A DNA stretch of 64,000 nt, taken from positions 24,104,476-24,168,475 of the forward strand of contig NC_051440.1 of NCBI RefSeq assembly GCF_001649575.2. The letters are read 5' to 3'. The notes beneath the pieces are model-generated. The model saw nothing but the letters and a program-made list of their open reading frames with translations, had not been told where the DNA came from and ran no database searches. This stretch comes from Kryptolebias marmoratus (lineage: Eukaryota > Chordata > Actinopteri > Cyprinodontiformes > Rivulidae). Below, piece after piece: positions 1-11,767 of the stretch. A program made the translations under genes and the position numbers. Numbering within the stretch: position 1 is the stretch's first letter; every line of letters begins with the position of its first letter.

Positions 1-3000
1 AGATCACTACCAAAGAAAAACTATTGCAATAAGTCCACGAGTTTTGGTTTTTGGATTTGGATTTTTGTGATTTGTTTTGCACTGTCAACACATTTTGAAG
101 TGAAAGTAGAGCTGGATTAGACAGAAAAGCAATAAACAATAAGACATCCTACAATATCCAGGAGAACCAGTTTTAGATGACAATGGGCATTATTAGGTAT
201 TCTGTTCAGATTAACCATCACAACCAGCAGGGATGAAATATAACAAAGTGGGAGTTAGCTGGTGGTTGACAGTAATCTCTCTAATTTTGTTGCTAGTAAC
301 TAAGAAGTAAATGGTGTTGATAACATACTTTTTCCTTAATATCTAAAGACCCCCCCTTCACTGCTGGAATTTGAGTGAGTGACCTGCGGGCATTAACCGA
401 GCCTTCTCATATTCCACCATCTGTTGGGTCGACAGAACAATACCGGGCTTCTAAAGCCAGCCAAGCTTTTACACTTCACTAAGAAGCCAAGAACAGCAGG
501 GCTGCATCCAACTTTCACAGTCTGCCTCATCGTGTAGCTCCTACTGGCTGCTCCTCAAACCAAAACACAAGCAGGTCTCCTGTCCAACTCTGCTATTTTC
601 TTTCACATTTCTTCATCCCAATATATTATTTTGTGCCATGTATGCCTTTGTGAACACTGAACACCTTATTTCTTTCTTTTTTTTTTTAAACAATTTTGAA
701 TTCTTTTATGCAGTAGCTTTGGTGAATTATTAATTGGAACGTGACCATCTGCTTTTGAAAAGAAATAATTAACCTTTTAACCCCCATCTCTGGTTGGAAA
801 CAAACACACAGAAGTAGTTCCATCTGAGGCATGAACTATGAAGTAGAAAAGGGAACAATTTATTTACCACTAAGTTTACAATGTGTCAACAAGTGGTTTA
901 TTTTTTACCAGGGTGTATCACCATGACAACTTGAGCTGAAAATCTAATCTGTTCTTATTCAAATATTAAAATTGTAAAGTGCTTCAGGATCTCAAATTAT
1001 TTAAAATGTGACCTTATTTACATTTTATTCCACCCCCATGTTGTATAATCTCTTGAAAAGGCAAGTTAAATTACTTGTAAGTAAAAAAAAAAATCAACAT
1101 TTTTATTAAGCATTTTATAACGTGGGTAACAAATACATACAACTGTTTACTTTGCATTTTACCAAACAGGATGAAAACTAAAGATATGAAAAAGCAGCAT
1201 TTGTTGGATACAACATGTACATCTGAACACATAAGGAGGAAGGTCTGAGAAGTAAAAAGTAAGATACTTTCAAAGCCTTATTTGTGTGGCTCCAACTATG
1301 AAGACAGAGGACTGCTTGATTTTGACCAGAACATTTTAAGAATAATCTGGATCATTGGGATTCTGCAACAGCTTGACTTGAACACTTTACCAACATAAAG
1401 ACAGTAAACAGATGCTGTCCCCAGACACTCTGGACTGCTCTGGGGACCAGAATAATTGCCAGGATTTTTAGACTGTTGCAAGAACTACACTGGGAGGATT
1501 CCCAGGAGAATGTGGGGAATTCTGGAAAAAAACAAGCAGAATATGGACATTTGGAGCCAATATTGGGACATTAAGGCAAGTATAACTTTGTTTTTGAGAG
1601 TAAATAATTGTTTGGTCAAATGTAGGTAACTGTCTATTGCCCTGCAATCCTGCTGCCATGATATGCAACAACAAACAAAGAACCTAGGCATTTCAAATAA
1701 TCATATTCTTTTGGAACCTAAAACATTTTTGATTTTTTTCCAATTATTTTCTGATTTATTGTAAGGCCAAGGCAGATAACCATTTAAAGGATAAATACAA
1801 ACACAGAAGCAAAGTATATCAGCATTAATTTTTTAAATTTAAACATATATTTAACCAACAGGACAGGAAGTCATGTGATATGATCACAGAGCAGATGAGC
1901 CCAAAACGTGCAGCTATTCTGCCCAACAAAACTAAACCTTAATGTTTGGGAAGCCTTTAAGTCTCATAGTCTAAAGTAGTTAATTTACATTATTTTGACA
2001 GTGAACAATTTAACTAGTTCAGTATAAACTACACTGCCACTTTTGTTGAACTATGAACTTTTTCACAATGAGTATAGACAATCTAACACACACACGTTAA
2101 CTCCACTTGTACCTTTGGGTTTCCTAAAGGGTGCAATCTTGTGCCAGCAATACTCACTTTATCAAAACCAAACAGGTGAAATTTTTTTCAGTTACTTATT
2201 CAGACAATTTTAGAAATGCATTGCACAAACATCAGCTGAGAAGCTTTTCATTGAACTTTGAACACACATTTGTTAAGTGTGAAATTAGGATCAGTCAGGC
2301 CAAACAGGGATGGAAGCCAAAAAATCTGGGAAGACAGACAGAGGGGCCCATGGGAGACAGGATCTACATCACTGCAAATCTCTGGTTCTCACCAGAGCCG
2401 TCACTCTGCTGCTTGTCCACAGCGGCTGTTTACTAAACAGGAAACTAAAACCTCAGGCTGACACAAAAACGACTGGATGTCTTTGTGTTGGTGTCATTCT
2501 CCTTCCAAAGAACATCTCAGGGTCACCATAAGCTGCACACTTCTAGATTTACAGCCTGTTAAAAGGTACTTATTGCAAAGTATGAAAAAAGGTTATCCTG
2601 AACTTATCTAAAACGTGCATTTTGAAAGAGCTTACTCCAGTAGTTTTCCAGATATATTGATATGCAGTTAAGAAATGTGGGTCCACGCTCCATGAAAATG
2701 AAGAAAATAAGGCATAATAATGAACGGCTCTTTCATGGATGTTGCCTTTGTTGACATTTTTTAGGTCACTTCGGCTGTTTTCGTAGGTAAACGAAAGCAG
2801 GTAGGTAGTTGGTATACAGTCATTTGGTTTACTAATTTTTATTTAAGGGCCCATTAAACATCTGTAAAAGAAATTGTGCAAATTTTGTTTATTACTTTAT
2901 GAGTTTGAGTCTTCATGACTTTGCAGTGTGTACCTTTAAACATCTGAATGGTAGCCGAGTTAAGTCACAAATGCAGCCAAATCCTAGATACTTATACATA

Positions 3001-4139
3001 TAATATAATAACCCTATAACCCTAACCCTATAATAGTTTTGGTCATAAAATTTTCAAGCTTTGATATCAATCTTCCCAAAATAAACACAAAAACTAATCA
3101 TATGAGCTATTATTTTTTTCCACTTTGAAGGTCTACCTAGCTCAACACTAAAATGATTTCTGTGTTGCTGCAAAAAGCAAGGCGTGGCAATTTACAAAGT
3201 CAAACCGTAAATTAATGATTGCCTGGCAGCATTGTATACTTTCCAACATAAAAACAATCCTTGTAACCGTTGTCTCTGTCTGTATGCTTCAGTGTTGGAT
3301 GTCTGGTTTGACAGATAATGTGAGGAGCCGGACAGTACAGAAAATCAAACACGTTTTAACAACAACAACAAAAATCAGAACAAAAACAATCAGCAAGAAA
3401 AACTATTTATTTCAAGAAAAAAAAATACAATAAAGTAACTTTTTGCCTTTTCAGCCTAGTCCAAGTACATGTGTGTGTACTGTACCAATCAATTCATATC
3501 AGATATGTGCAGCAGCTCTGCAGGGCTAGTTGTGTAAAATTTGTATCTGTTAATTACTCAACAAGCCCCAAATCACAAGGAGCATAGGTCATTATGTTAA
3601 AACAACACAGCTGTATCTGCTTCACATCAATAAAGCCAGCCAAACCCACAGTTTCTCCACAGTGCTGTCCACTTCCTTGCTGCCGTGAAGCACTCAGCCA
3701 CAGTTTGCGTCAGACTCCATTCATACAGGAACCGACATCCTGCACCTCAGATCCCAAATTAAATTATCTCAAACACAAAAATGCATCATTATTTATCCAG
3801 GGCCAACAGAAAAAAACCTCTCAGGAAAACAGCGGGGATCCAAATCTTAACCAAAATGTTTTCATCATCTCCCTCGGTGAGAACATTGCAGGTGTTAGTA
3901 AAGCCAGGACACAGGGGCATCACCTCTGTCCCGAAACTGATTTTTAACTTGTCAGCATGTCATCCTGAACATCTGAGTGAACTGGATGCCAAACATGCTT
4001 TAAATCTTGTCAAGCTGAGCTAATAACTCACGTCCTAAAACAGTCACGCTCAGAGATGAGCAGAGGCAGAAAGATGCACACACAAACAAAGCACTTGCTT
4101 CTTGCACTCATTACTCACACGAGGACATCGCCGACTTAC
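1..4139 (-). other. sept7 intron (left part)
   Basis: AT-rich noncoding sequence downstream of sept7 exon 2. I searched it for the next septin exon (P-loop GESGLGKSTL) and did not see it, so the intron extends beyond the window. Short reading frames here look random. One short telomere-like stretch lies near 3010-3031. Confidence 0.6.
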
Positions 4140-4239
4140 CTACAACCATTAACGTAAACTCAAATCCTCGTTTCACCGACTTCCGATAAACCTGGTTGGG
4201 TAGATTGGCGAAGCCCACATACCCCTCCAAGTTCCGCTG
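4140..4239 (-). CDS. sept7: sept7 coding exon 2
   Basis: A 100-nt exon (33 codons plus one base) encodes the conserved septin N-terminal block that includes [18 protein letters not shown]. The donor is GTAG|GTAAGT. The acceptor is a pyrimidine tract ending TTTCAGCAG, a tandem NAGNAG acceptor. The first AG gives ...IAQRNLEG; the second deletes the Gln. Ending in phase 1 within the Gly codon matches a following exon that starts the P-loop. Confidence 0.93.
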
Positions 4240-7200
4240 CTGAAAGAAAACACAGAGACAATTTCTGTTTATCAAAGAAATGATTAAGAAACATATTTTA
4301 AAACTAGTATGGCTCAAATATAGTACAGGGAAAACCCACAAAGAGCACATAGATCCATATAAACACAACGGAAACTTTGTCACTGTTTCACACACATGTA
4401 AAAACAAATACGCTAAAAAAGAAAAAATGAAGATGGATACAGAAATGTAAAAAAGTTAAAAGCTTGCTGCCATTTTAAAACCTGTAATTAGCATTTTTCT
4501 GCCCTACAGGGACGGAGCCCCTTTGAACTGAAGTGCAGCTGGGGTAAATACAAGAGGGGAGAAAAAGCAGAAATGATAGGTTTTTGTTAGAAAAGGATGA
4601 AAAGATGAACTCCACCCCACCAAACTAAAACAGAAAAACAATACAATTTAATAAATGACAAATCATTTTGTTAAATACAGAAATGTAAAGCTAAATAAAG
4701 ACAAAAAATAACTGCAACAGTCCTACATGTTCAGCTGCTTTGTCTTTTCACTAACAAGGTATCTCTTCATCTCTTCCCCATCTCCTCCCTCTGAATGGCC
4801 CTGTCTTCCTGCCTGCCGTCATGATAACACCCCCCACCAATCGCTGTGCAGCACCCTGCACGCCACATGAGGCAAACACAATTGATTGTTGGCCTCTCAG
4901 GCTCTGTCATGCATGGCACAGATGGAAAAGCGCAGCAGTGTCAGGACTGCTGATAGACAAGGTTTAAAACTAAAACCACTGGTGGGGATAATTAGGCATT
5001 ATAAGTTCACTTTTTGCAGACGAGACTCTTGTCACGCCACAACTGATGTACCCAGATTTTATCTAATCTACTGTCTGTCTGACACAAAGTAAATAACCAC
5101 CAACAGAAAAGTTACTTCTGGATAACAGTAACATGACGTAGTCAAAAACCTACAGATAAAACTAGTCATGAATGTTTTTTCTGTTTTATTGCAGTAACTG
5201 TATGTACAAGTAACTGAACTGATAAAAACAACAATCTGTTTTTCTTCAGAAACATATGAATTATATTTAAACTGTCAAACTGTACAATTAGTTTTTCTTT
5301 ACAAACATGTTTACACTTAGTATCATCAGACACCCCTGAATGTCTGAGACATTAAAAACAACTACCGTTGTTGTGAGATCACTGTTCCTAACCATGGACA
5401 GTTAAATGATTGAAACACACTTAGAATGGTATGTGGCCCTGTAGCTGTACTTCTTGAGAAATAAGTAACCAACCAGAGCTGATAAATGACAAAACTCCAC
5501 TACCACCATTCTGCTTAAGTGAGACATTCAACAAAGACTGAACACATCAACATTAACAAAAAGACTGCAGCAAACAAAGACCCAATTTATTCACCTCATC
5601 AATACTCTGGTGCGCACAGCCCAGCAGCTGATGCAACAAGCCTGAAGCACTTTCCAATGTTTGATCCACCCACATTTTAACTCTAAGGGCGTTACGTAAC
5701 CTGCCACATCTGATGGTCGGTTCGTCTCCCTGCTCTGCACTGATGTGTACCTACCTGGTAGGTCTTTTGACAACTGAAAAGAAATGGTTTGTGCAAACTG
5801 TCAGTGCTTAGCTACTATCAGTCCAGGCATACATGTAATGTAGTGTTTGATGGTGGTAACATGGATCTGATGGTGCACTACATAAGCAAAGCCTGTCAAT
5901 GTAAGTGAATAAAATCAGTGAATAGATTACACCCTAATGAAGACAAACAGAAGCACAGTCTCTATAGCATAAACTTGAAAAATCCCATTTATAAAACTTA
6001 ATATTGTTTCAAATTTACAGTTGTTAAAACAAACAAAAAAGAACAGATAGAGAGCGGGCCCAAGAGTTAAAAGAGGAACGTAATGGTGGACGAGAGAAAA
6101 GGAAGCTAGTCAGTCCATACCATTCATGCGAACCCCTCCCCCAGTCCACCCAGTGGTGATAGTAGCTGCCTGGCCAACTGACCCCCCCCCTCCACGCATT
6201 CAGCAGCTGATCCTGTGGCCTTCTCAACTCCATCAGCTGTTCTCGTTTCTTAGCTTTACATATTAAATATGAATATTTCACTCATATTGCAACACTTAGT
6301 GCAGAGGGAGGGCAGAAACCATTTGAAAACCAAACGTGTTTGTGATCTTTTGTTATTTTTAGCACCAAACCCACAACTATTTCCATTCAGCTCTGAGGAG
6401 ACAGCGCAATGACCACTGCCTTGTTACGCAGAGGAAAGCCACTTCCATTCACCTCTGGCTTTATTGCAGATGGATGCAGAATGACAACAATGTGTGGCAT
6501 GTAGTGTGGTAAGTCATCACTCAATGCTAAATTCAAGTGACAGTAGAAAAAGCCCCACAAAAAGTAAATGACATGGATGGAGGTGTTACTGAAGGGGCCT
6601 GTAGGGTAAGGGACCACAGAGCATATTAAACTGATACTGATTGTCTCGTTGTTGGGAATTGAAGCCAGCAGGAACAATTTTACAGAAGCTGCCATGTTGT
6701 GTTTATGGAACCAGCATCTGCGCCCTTTGTGGGGGCTTTAAGTCCGGTCTACACCACCCCAGATACAACCATGGTGTCACATGAGCTTTCTTTTAAGCAT
6801 GGAATAACTAATTACAGCAAAACGTGTTTGAAAAATGAACATTTTAACAAATAGCTGCAAGGTAAGAGCTACGTGACACAACCTTCAACTTCCAGGTTCA
6901 TGACAAAGGTCTACCAGGATACAGTCTTTATACCAGAACCAGCCCAAGTTTCAGGTTCTGGTACGAGATCTACCTATAAAGTCTTTGTTTAAGATTAAGA
7001 GATTGGCCCCTGAATTAAAGCGTATATTAAAATTACCAAAAAAGTGACTCAAAACATACAATAGGAGACAAAGACTTTCAAAATAATACCAGTGTCTAAA
7101 GATGTGTTTGTTTTTCAATCAAACAAACAAAAAGGGTTAAAAAAAATTGTGAAAACTGTTTTTATTTGATGTGATGCTTTTTATCTTTAAAGCAATACAA

Positions 7201-7710
7201 TGAGACACAACAGCAGTGACATACTTTTGCTGCTAGCATGGTCTCAGCAAGAATTTCCCACAGCAGAGAGCTATAATTGAAACCAGACCACTACCCCCTG
7301 ATCCGTGCTGTTCTGTAGGGAACCCTGAAGCCTGCCTCATATTCACATATTATCTAAAGATAAAGGCCAATAATAAAAAAATAAAATACTAAATGCATTT
7401 GGATTTCGACTTGCCACACGGAGTTTACATAGCAGAATGAGGCCAGATCCAAAACATTTTATTCACCATGCCAAAACTATGAATATCTTATATTAGCCTG
7501 TTTACAAGCATCCAAAACATGCTGGAATTAGCTGAGTGACGATTCAAAAACACAGGAACAAACTAAGACACTGAAAGGCAGATTAACGGAGGGCAATTTT
7601 AATTAAAACACACGTTATTAGCTCCCAGAAACGGAAGTTATTGTTCTGTTTTCAACGAGAAACGGACTTACAGCGATGCTGGGAACCGCAGTTTCTGGTC
7701 GCTCGATCAT
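4140..7710 (-). CDS. sept7: septin 7, 5' portion (two coding exons; gene continues off the left edge)
   Basis: Septin 7 is a GTP-binding protein that joins septin hetero-oligomers to form filaments at the cell cortex, cleavage furrow and cilium base. Two joined exons give [13 protein letters not shown] followed by [20 protein letters not shown] and the stretch up to FTLMVVG. The second part is nearly identical to the segment just before the P-loop of vertebrate SEPT7 as I know it. The exon ends one base into the Gly codon that begins the G1 motif, so the GTPase domain must lie left of position 1. The ATG at 7710 has A at -3 and an in-frame TGA 12 codons upstream. The N-terminal 13 residues differ from the human MSVSARS... 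start, so this may be an alternative or lineage-specific first exon. Family assignment is very secure; which teleost paralogue (a or b) is not resolved. Confidence 0.93.
4240..7671 (-). other. sept7 intron 1
   Basis: A 3.4-kb intron between the two septin coding exons. I see no recognisable exon, RNA gene or complete mobile element. A 102-codon minus-strand reading frame at 6387-6695 is not recognised and lies inside the intron. Confidence 0.6.
7672..7710 (-). CDS. sept7: sept7 coding exon 1
   Basis: Thirteen codons, [13 protein letters not shown], end in frame 0 at a consensus donor (GCT|GTAAGT). The ATG is preceded by AAAA, a good start context. The upstream in-frame TGA at 7744-7746 rules out an N-terminal extension within this exon. 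Confidence 0.8.
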
Positions 7711-8050
7711 TTTTGCTGTCACCACCCAGCCTGCAACGGACTCTCACCGAGGCATACACTGACAACCTCCGAATCGATGAGCGACAGAGCGGAGCGGGAA
7801 AACGATGCCTTCTCTTCTAAAATGACAGCCTAAAGCGAACAACAGGAAGCAAAGTGGCGTGTAAAAACGAATGAATGGGGTTAAATTACATATGGCCGCT
7901 GACTGATACTACACGGACGCAGCGCACAGTGAAGAAAATTACTCCAACTGCTGCTTTTCTTCAGAACGGAAAAGCAACGGAATTTATACAAACCCACATC
8001 CGGTAAGGGAGTTTCAAAATAAGAGAAACTAGCTCGCGTTAAATTAGCAT
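7711..8050 (-). promoter_or_regulatory. sept7: sept7 5' UTR and probable promoter region
   Basis: The 340 bp upstream of the sept7 start codon are richer in CpG than the surrounding DNA (for example around 7760-7800 and 7915-8000). There is no obvious TATA box, as expected for a housekeeping septin promoter. A three-codon upstream ORF (ATG CCT CGG TGA) lies at 7744-7755. The transcription start cannot be fixed from sequence alone. Confidence 0.4.
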
Positions 8051-10290
8051 TTTTTCAATCAGAAAACTTTAACCAATTTATAAACGAACAAGCAAACCAA
8101 TAAACTTTATGATTTCCTGTACATAAAATAACTTTGTACTGACATTTCTTAAAGGATGAAATTAACATCAATCTGCAATTAAACCAGTTTTAAAGTTGCT
8201 AATTGAAGTATAAAATCAAACATTAAAAAGTTATTCTGAACTATACCAGATGGCACAGTTTGAAAGAGTTTACTCAAGTAGTATGGCTGACTAAATTTTC
8301 TTATCAGATAAATACAAACGTAAAAAATCACCAACATAAATTTTTCACATTTCAAAAGATTTCACAGTCAAAGGTGTGATTTTCATTTCTGCATAAATTG
8401 TTAAATTTTTTTTTTTTTTGTATGAGTCTTATAAGCATGTGTAAAACATTATCTGTTTATATTGTTTAGATGTGTAAGAGTGTGAAAGTAAACAACTTAT
8501 CTAAACACAGTTACTGGCAGATAACTTCAGGTCAGAGCTCATAAAGGAAGGGGGTCTCTTCACGCTACACCAGATTCTGAAATGTGGGTATTTACTCAAT
8601 TTAAACAAAGCACTCTTATATGGAAGTTTAAGTCACTTGATTGACCTCGATCAGACAGTCTGCAGTCTGTGTAGGTAAACAAATAGGGTGGAATCGGATA
8701 GGCGTAGAATCTCGGTGAACATATGGAAACATAAGGGTGAATATACTAAATGTGAAGAAAAAGAGAAAGAATGAGTAAGACGACTGTCAAGAATGAATCA
8801 CAAATTTCACTAACAAATTTTTACAATAACCACAGATATGAGAAACATATTGTATTTTAGATGTTTCTCTGCTTTGAAACACCTGATTCGAATTACTGAG
8901 TGATTAACAGGCTTCTGCAGAATTAAAAGACCTGCTGAAAACCAGGGAAACATCTAAAACATGCAGGATAGTGGCCCTCCAGGGCCAGGATTGGACACCA
9001 CTGATTTAAACAAATTAAACCTGATTCAAACGTTGTCGTAGAGTCTTATTTTGAAAGTAAACACACTGACTTCCTGTTGTTGCTGTCTGTTTCTGCTTAA
9101 CTTAATGCATCTATAGAGATACTACATACGCCCTCCTATTGGTCAGCCACAAATGGGGGTTGACCCCTGAATGGTAGCTGTGAGGCATTTACGTACTATA
9201 GGCGAAACTATGCTGCGTTCAAATACAGTTGTGAACAGCAATAAAACAATAACAACAACAAAGACAAATACTTTGTTAAATAATCTTAAATTAGATGTGT
9301 ATTTATGATGGCTTCAGTATCAAAATAAAGAGACATAAACTCAGAATTCATGTATGTAGAATGAATTGTACGTAGACATAAAAAAACAACAACAATCTAC
9401 AATTCTACAGAATAACAACTATTAGCTACTTTCTGTCTGCCTTGCTCCTGCACATGTGAAAATAGGAGACTTACCCTTTTAGGTTATATCAGTGCTACTA
9501 AATGTACCAAAGTGTCTCATCAGCTGAGTTGTTTTAGGGCCAAATAAGAGCAGAACATACTGTGGCAAGGGGCTGAGCTGTGCTACCTTCAGAATACCTA
9601 AAAAGATCCAATTGCGCACTCTAGTGTCAAGAAAAGTATCTGTTTTCAAATGCATCCTGCTGCACTCTAGTCACTACAAAAAGATTACAGGCATGTCCCA
9701 GAAGGTCTAATTAATCATCTCTTCCAATGAGACGTTGTTGTATCTACAAATAAATAGTCATTTCTCATTTTTTGACATTCTACATTCATAATACTAAACT
9801 TTATGAATATAGAGCATTCACACCTAGAGGTTAACAGATATAACCCGAAGTAATTCAGTTTGTAAATAAAACCTGTTGTCATTGTGAACTGGGGCTCGGG
9901 GCTCCAGGAACAATCTGAGTTACAATCTGAGTTGGTGAGGGAGTCCCAAACCTCTGTGTTTATACTTGATCTGGGACTGAAACCGTGTCTCATTTTATTA
10001 ATTTATTTTAAAAAATGAGACGATGATATTTATGATGTAAGCAGAACATGTCAGTTTTGTCCTTCACCTGAAGCTTGTTGTGATTCTCATGCCTGCTGTG
10101 TTTGTGTGATTGTCATATATAGGTGGTAGAATGTGTTCTGATGCTCACACCTGCTGAACTTGATGGATGTGTTGGTGTTGGCATATCATATATGATATCT
10201 GCTTTGTGAATCTGATGCTGAGGCGGAGCAGATAGCGGGGCCAAATAAAGCTCAGAGCTGGGAGCCCAAACCAGTTTCTGCTGATTTACT
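8051..10290. other. intergenic region between the sept7 promoter and the chemokine gene
   Basis: AT-rich sequence with no recognised gene. It holds one hAT-derived short repeat (8855-9003). A small direct duplication of an 11-mer (acaatctgagt) lies near 9908-9934. Confidence 0.5.
8855..9003. mobile_element. short nonautonomous hAT-type repeat, left end degraded
   Basis: The right end reads ggccaggattggacaccact, then g. It shares the block 'aaacatctaaaacatgcagg' through 'gtggccctccagg' with the element at 45401-45562. Internal copies of 'tagatgtttctctgctt' and its complement suggest a fold-back structure. The left terminus could not be placed exactly. Confidence 0.55.
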
Positions 10291-10450
10291 TCCTCCAAGG
10301 AGGTTATGTTTTCTGTAGCGTCTGTGCTCAAACTGCAACAGTGAAATGTAGGAATGTCAAACTGATGGACACCTCATGGGTAAAGGATGATGCCTATTCA
10401 TTTCAATGTCACAGGGTCAAAGGTCAAGGTCACAAAACCCTGAACTCTTA
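10290..10450. repeat. degraded fish repeat containing a nuclear-receptor half-site cluster
   Basis: The segment has a 'ctccaaggaggttatgtttt' motif, a hallmark of a widespread fish repeat. It then has GGGTCA-A-AGGTCA-AGGTCA at 10414-10432. The half-sites form a DR1 followed by a DR0. Confidence 0.4.
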
Positions 10451-10514
10451 AATTTTATAATTGTAAGAAGGCTGACTTGTATTTAAAGGTTTCCAAGCCT
10501 TGCTTAATAAATTC

Positions 10515-10970
10515 TTTAATGAAGCTTGTAGAAAATGATAATCAGATGTACATCCACAACTGATCAACTTTTGAAGCCAACCCAATTCAAGATAAGTTTC
10601 ATTTGGTGTGGTAGTAGCTGAGACTGATCTCCAGCACATATTCTGAGTGCTAACAGATTGTACAAGATCTATTTTTGAAATATTGCTATTATTATTTTGA
10701 GTCAACACTGTCTGTCTGTTAGCAAAATATCTCATGAACCACTGCATGGATCCAAATTAAACTGTTCAAGATGGCCACTATAACCAACCAAGCTAGGAAA
10801 ATACAGAAATAAATTAGAATTTAGTCAGTTTTACAGATATTGTGTTAAAATTTGGTGTAGTTGGAGCTGAGAGTTGTTCACAACACCAACTTCAAGATCT
10901 TTGCTTAAAAACTATAGCATTAACTGTTAATTCTTTTCGTCTGTTAGCAAATTGTAAGAATAATAAAATT
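10515..10970 (+). repeat. dispersed repeat family A, two adjoining partial copies
   Basis: It shares the family landmarks: 'acaactgatcaacttttg', 'ttggtgtggtagtagctgag', 'atctcatgaaccactg', and 'gttcaagatggcc'. The order shows a second partial copy starting near 10700 right after the first. No protein coding is apparent. Confidence 0.6.
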
Positions 10971-11580
10971 ATTTGCACATTATATTAGCTTTCTCAGCAT
11001 GAAATAAATACCAAAATATGTAATTTAAACTCATAAAAGAACACGTTTAACTTTGACTTTTTGTCTTGCTTTAATTTGAAAGAGTTCACAAGCGTACACA
11101 AATAAGTAAATAATTTGGTAAGTTGCAATACTTGTCTGAACACATCAGAGTAAAAAGCATATAATAAAACAACAATAACTTTAAATAAAATTAGAAAAGA
11201 AATGTGAAAAAATATTTTTGCTGTAGATCATAGCTTATAAAGTACTGTTGACACTATATGAAGTTGGAAAACTTTGTTCTTTTACAAAAAGTGTACTTTC
11301 TCAAATTACACTTTCACAGTGTTGACGGTCAGACTTTCAGTGTTAAAAGAAAACCTTTTTCTGTTACAAATAATAACAATAATTCTTTTTTTTTTTTTTT
11401 CAAAAAGCCTCCATGAGAAGAAAATAAAATCCAATCATCTCATCGCGATGATCAAAATATTAAAATGTTTTGTAAAAACAAATTAAAATAAAAAAGAAAA
11501 GCTGCTTTTTTTGCTCATAAATTAAAAACTTAAAAAAATGGAAACAGGTAAACGAGTCTCTGCAGGTCTCTGCAGGCTGT

Positions 11581-11692
11581 TTACAGGTTGGTCTGTCCTG
11601 AAGTGTTTTTGTTGTTCAGGTAGGTGATGAGCTCCTTCACCCAGGGCTCAGAGGGTCTGACACACAGCTGACGGCCGGCCTTTGTGGTCATC
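11581..11692 (-). CDS. CC chemokine exon 3 (C-terminal helix)
   Basis: Encodes MTTKAGRQLCVRPSEPWV, then the C-terminal helix and a TAA stop at 11581-11583. It carries the fourth conserved cysteine. The acceptor is TTTGTCTTCAG. Confidence 0.93.
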
Positions 11693-11735
11693 CTGAAGAC
11701 AAAGATCAAGAAGAGCACGTCAGAAGCAGGTAAAG

Positions 11736-11767
<32 letters not shown>

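Noticed and set aside
3007..3031. Telomere-like CCCTAA units
   Set aside because: Only two to three imperfect units are present, within AT-rich DNA. This is too short for an interstitial telomere claim.
6387..6695. 102-codon minus-strand frame starting [12 protein letters not shown] with hydrophobic stretches
   Set aside because: It lies in sept7 intron 1 and matches no family I know. It could be a decayed retrocopy, but there is nothing positive to support it.
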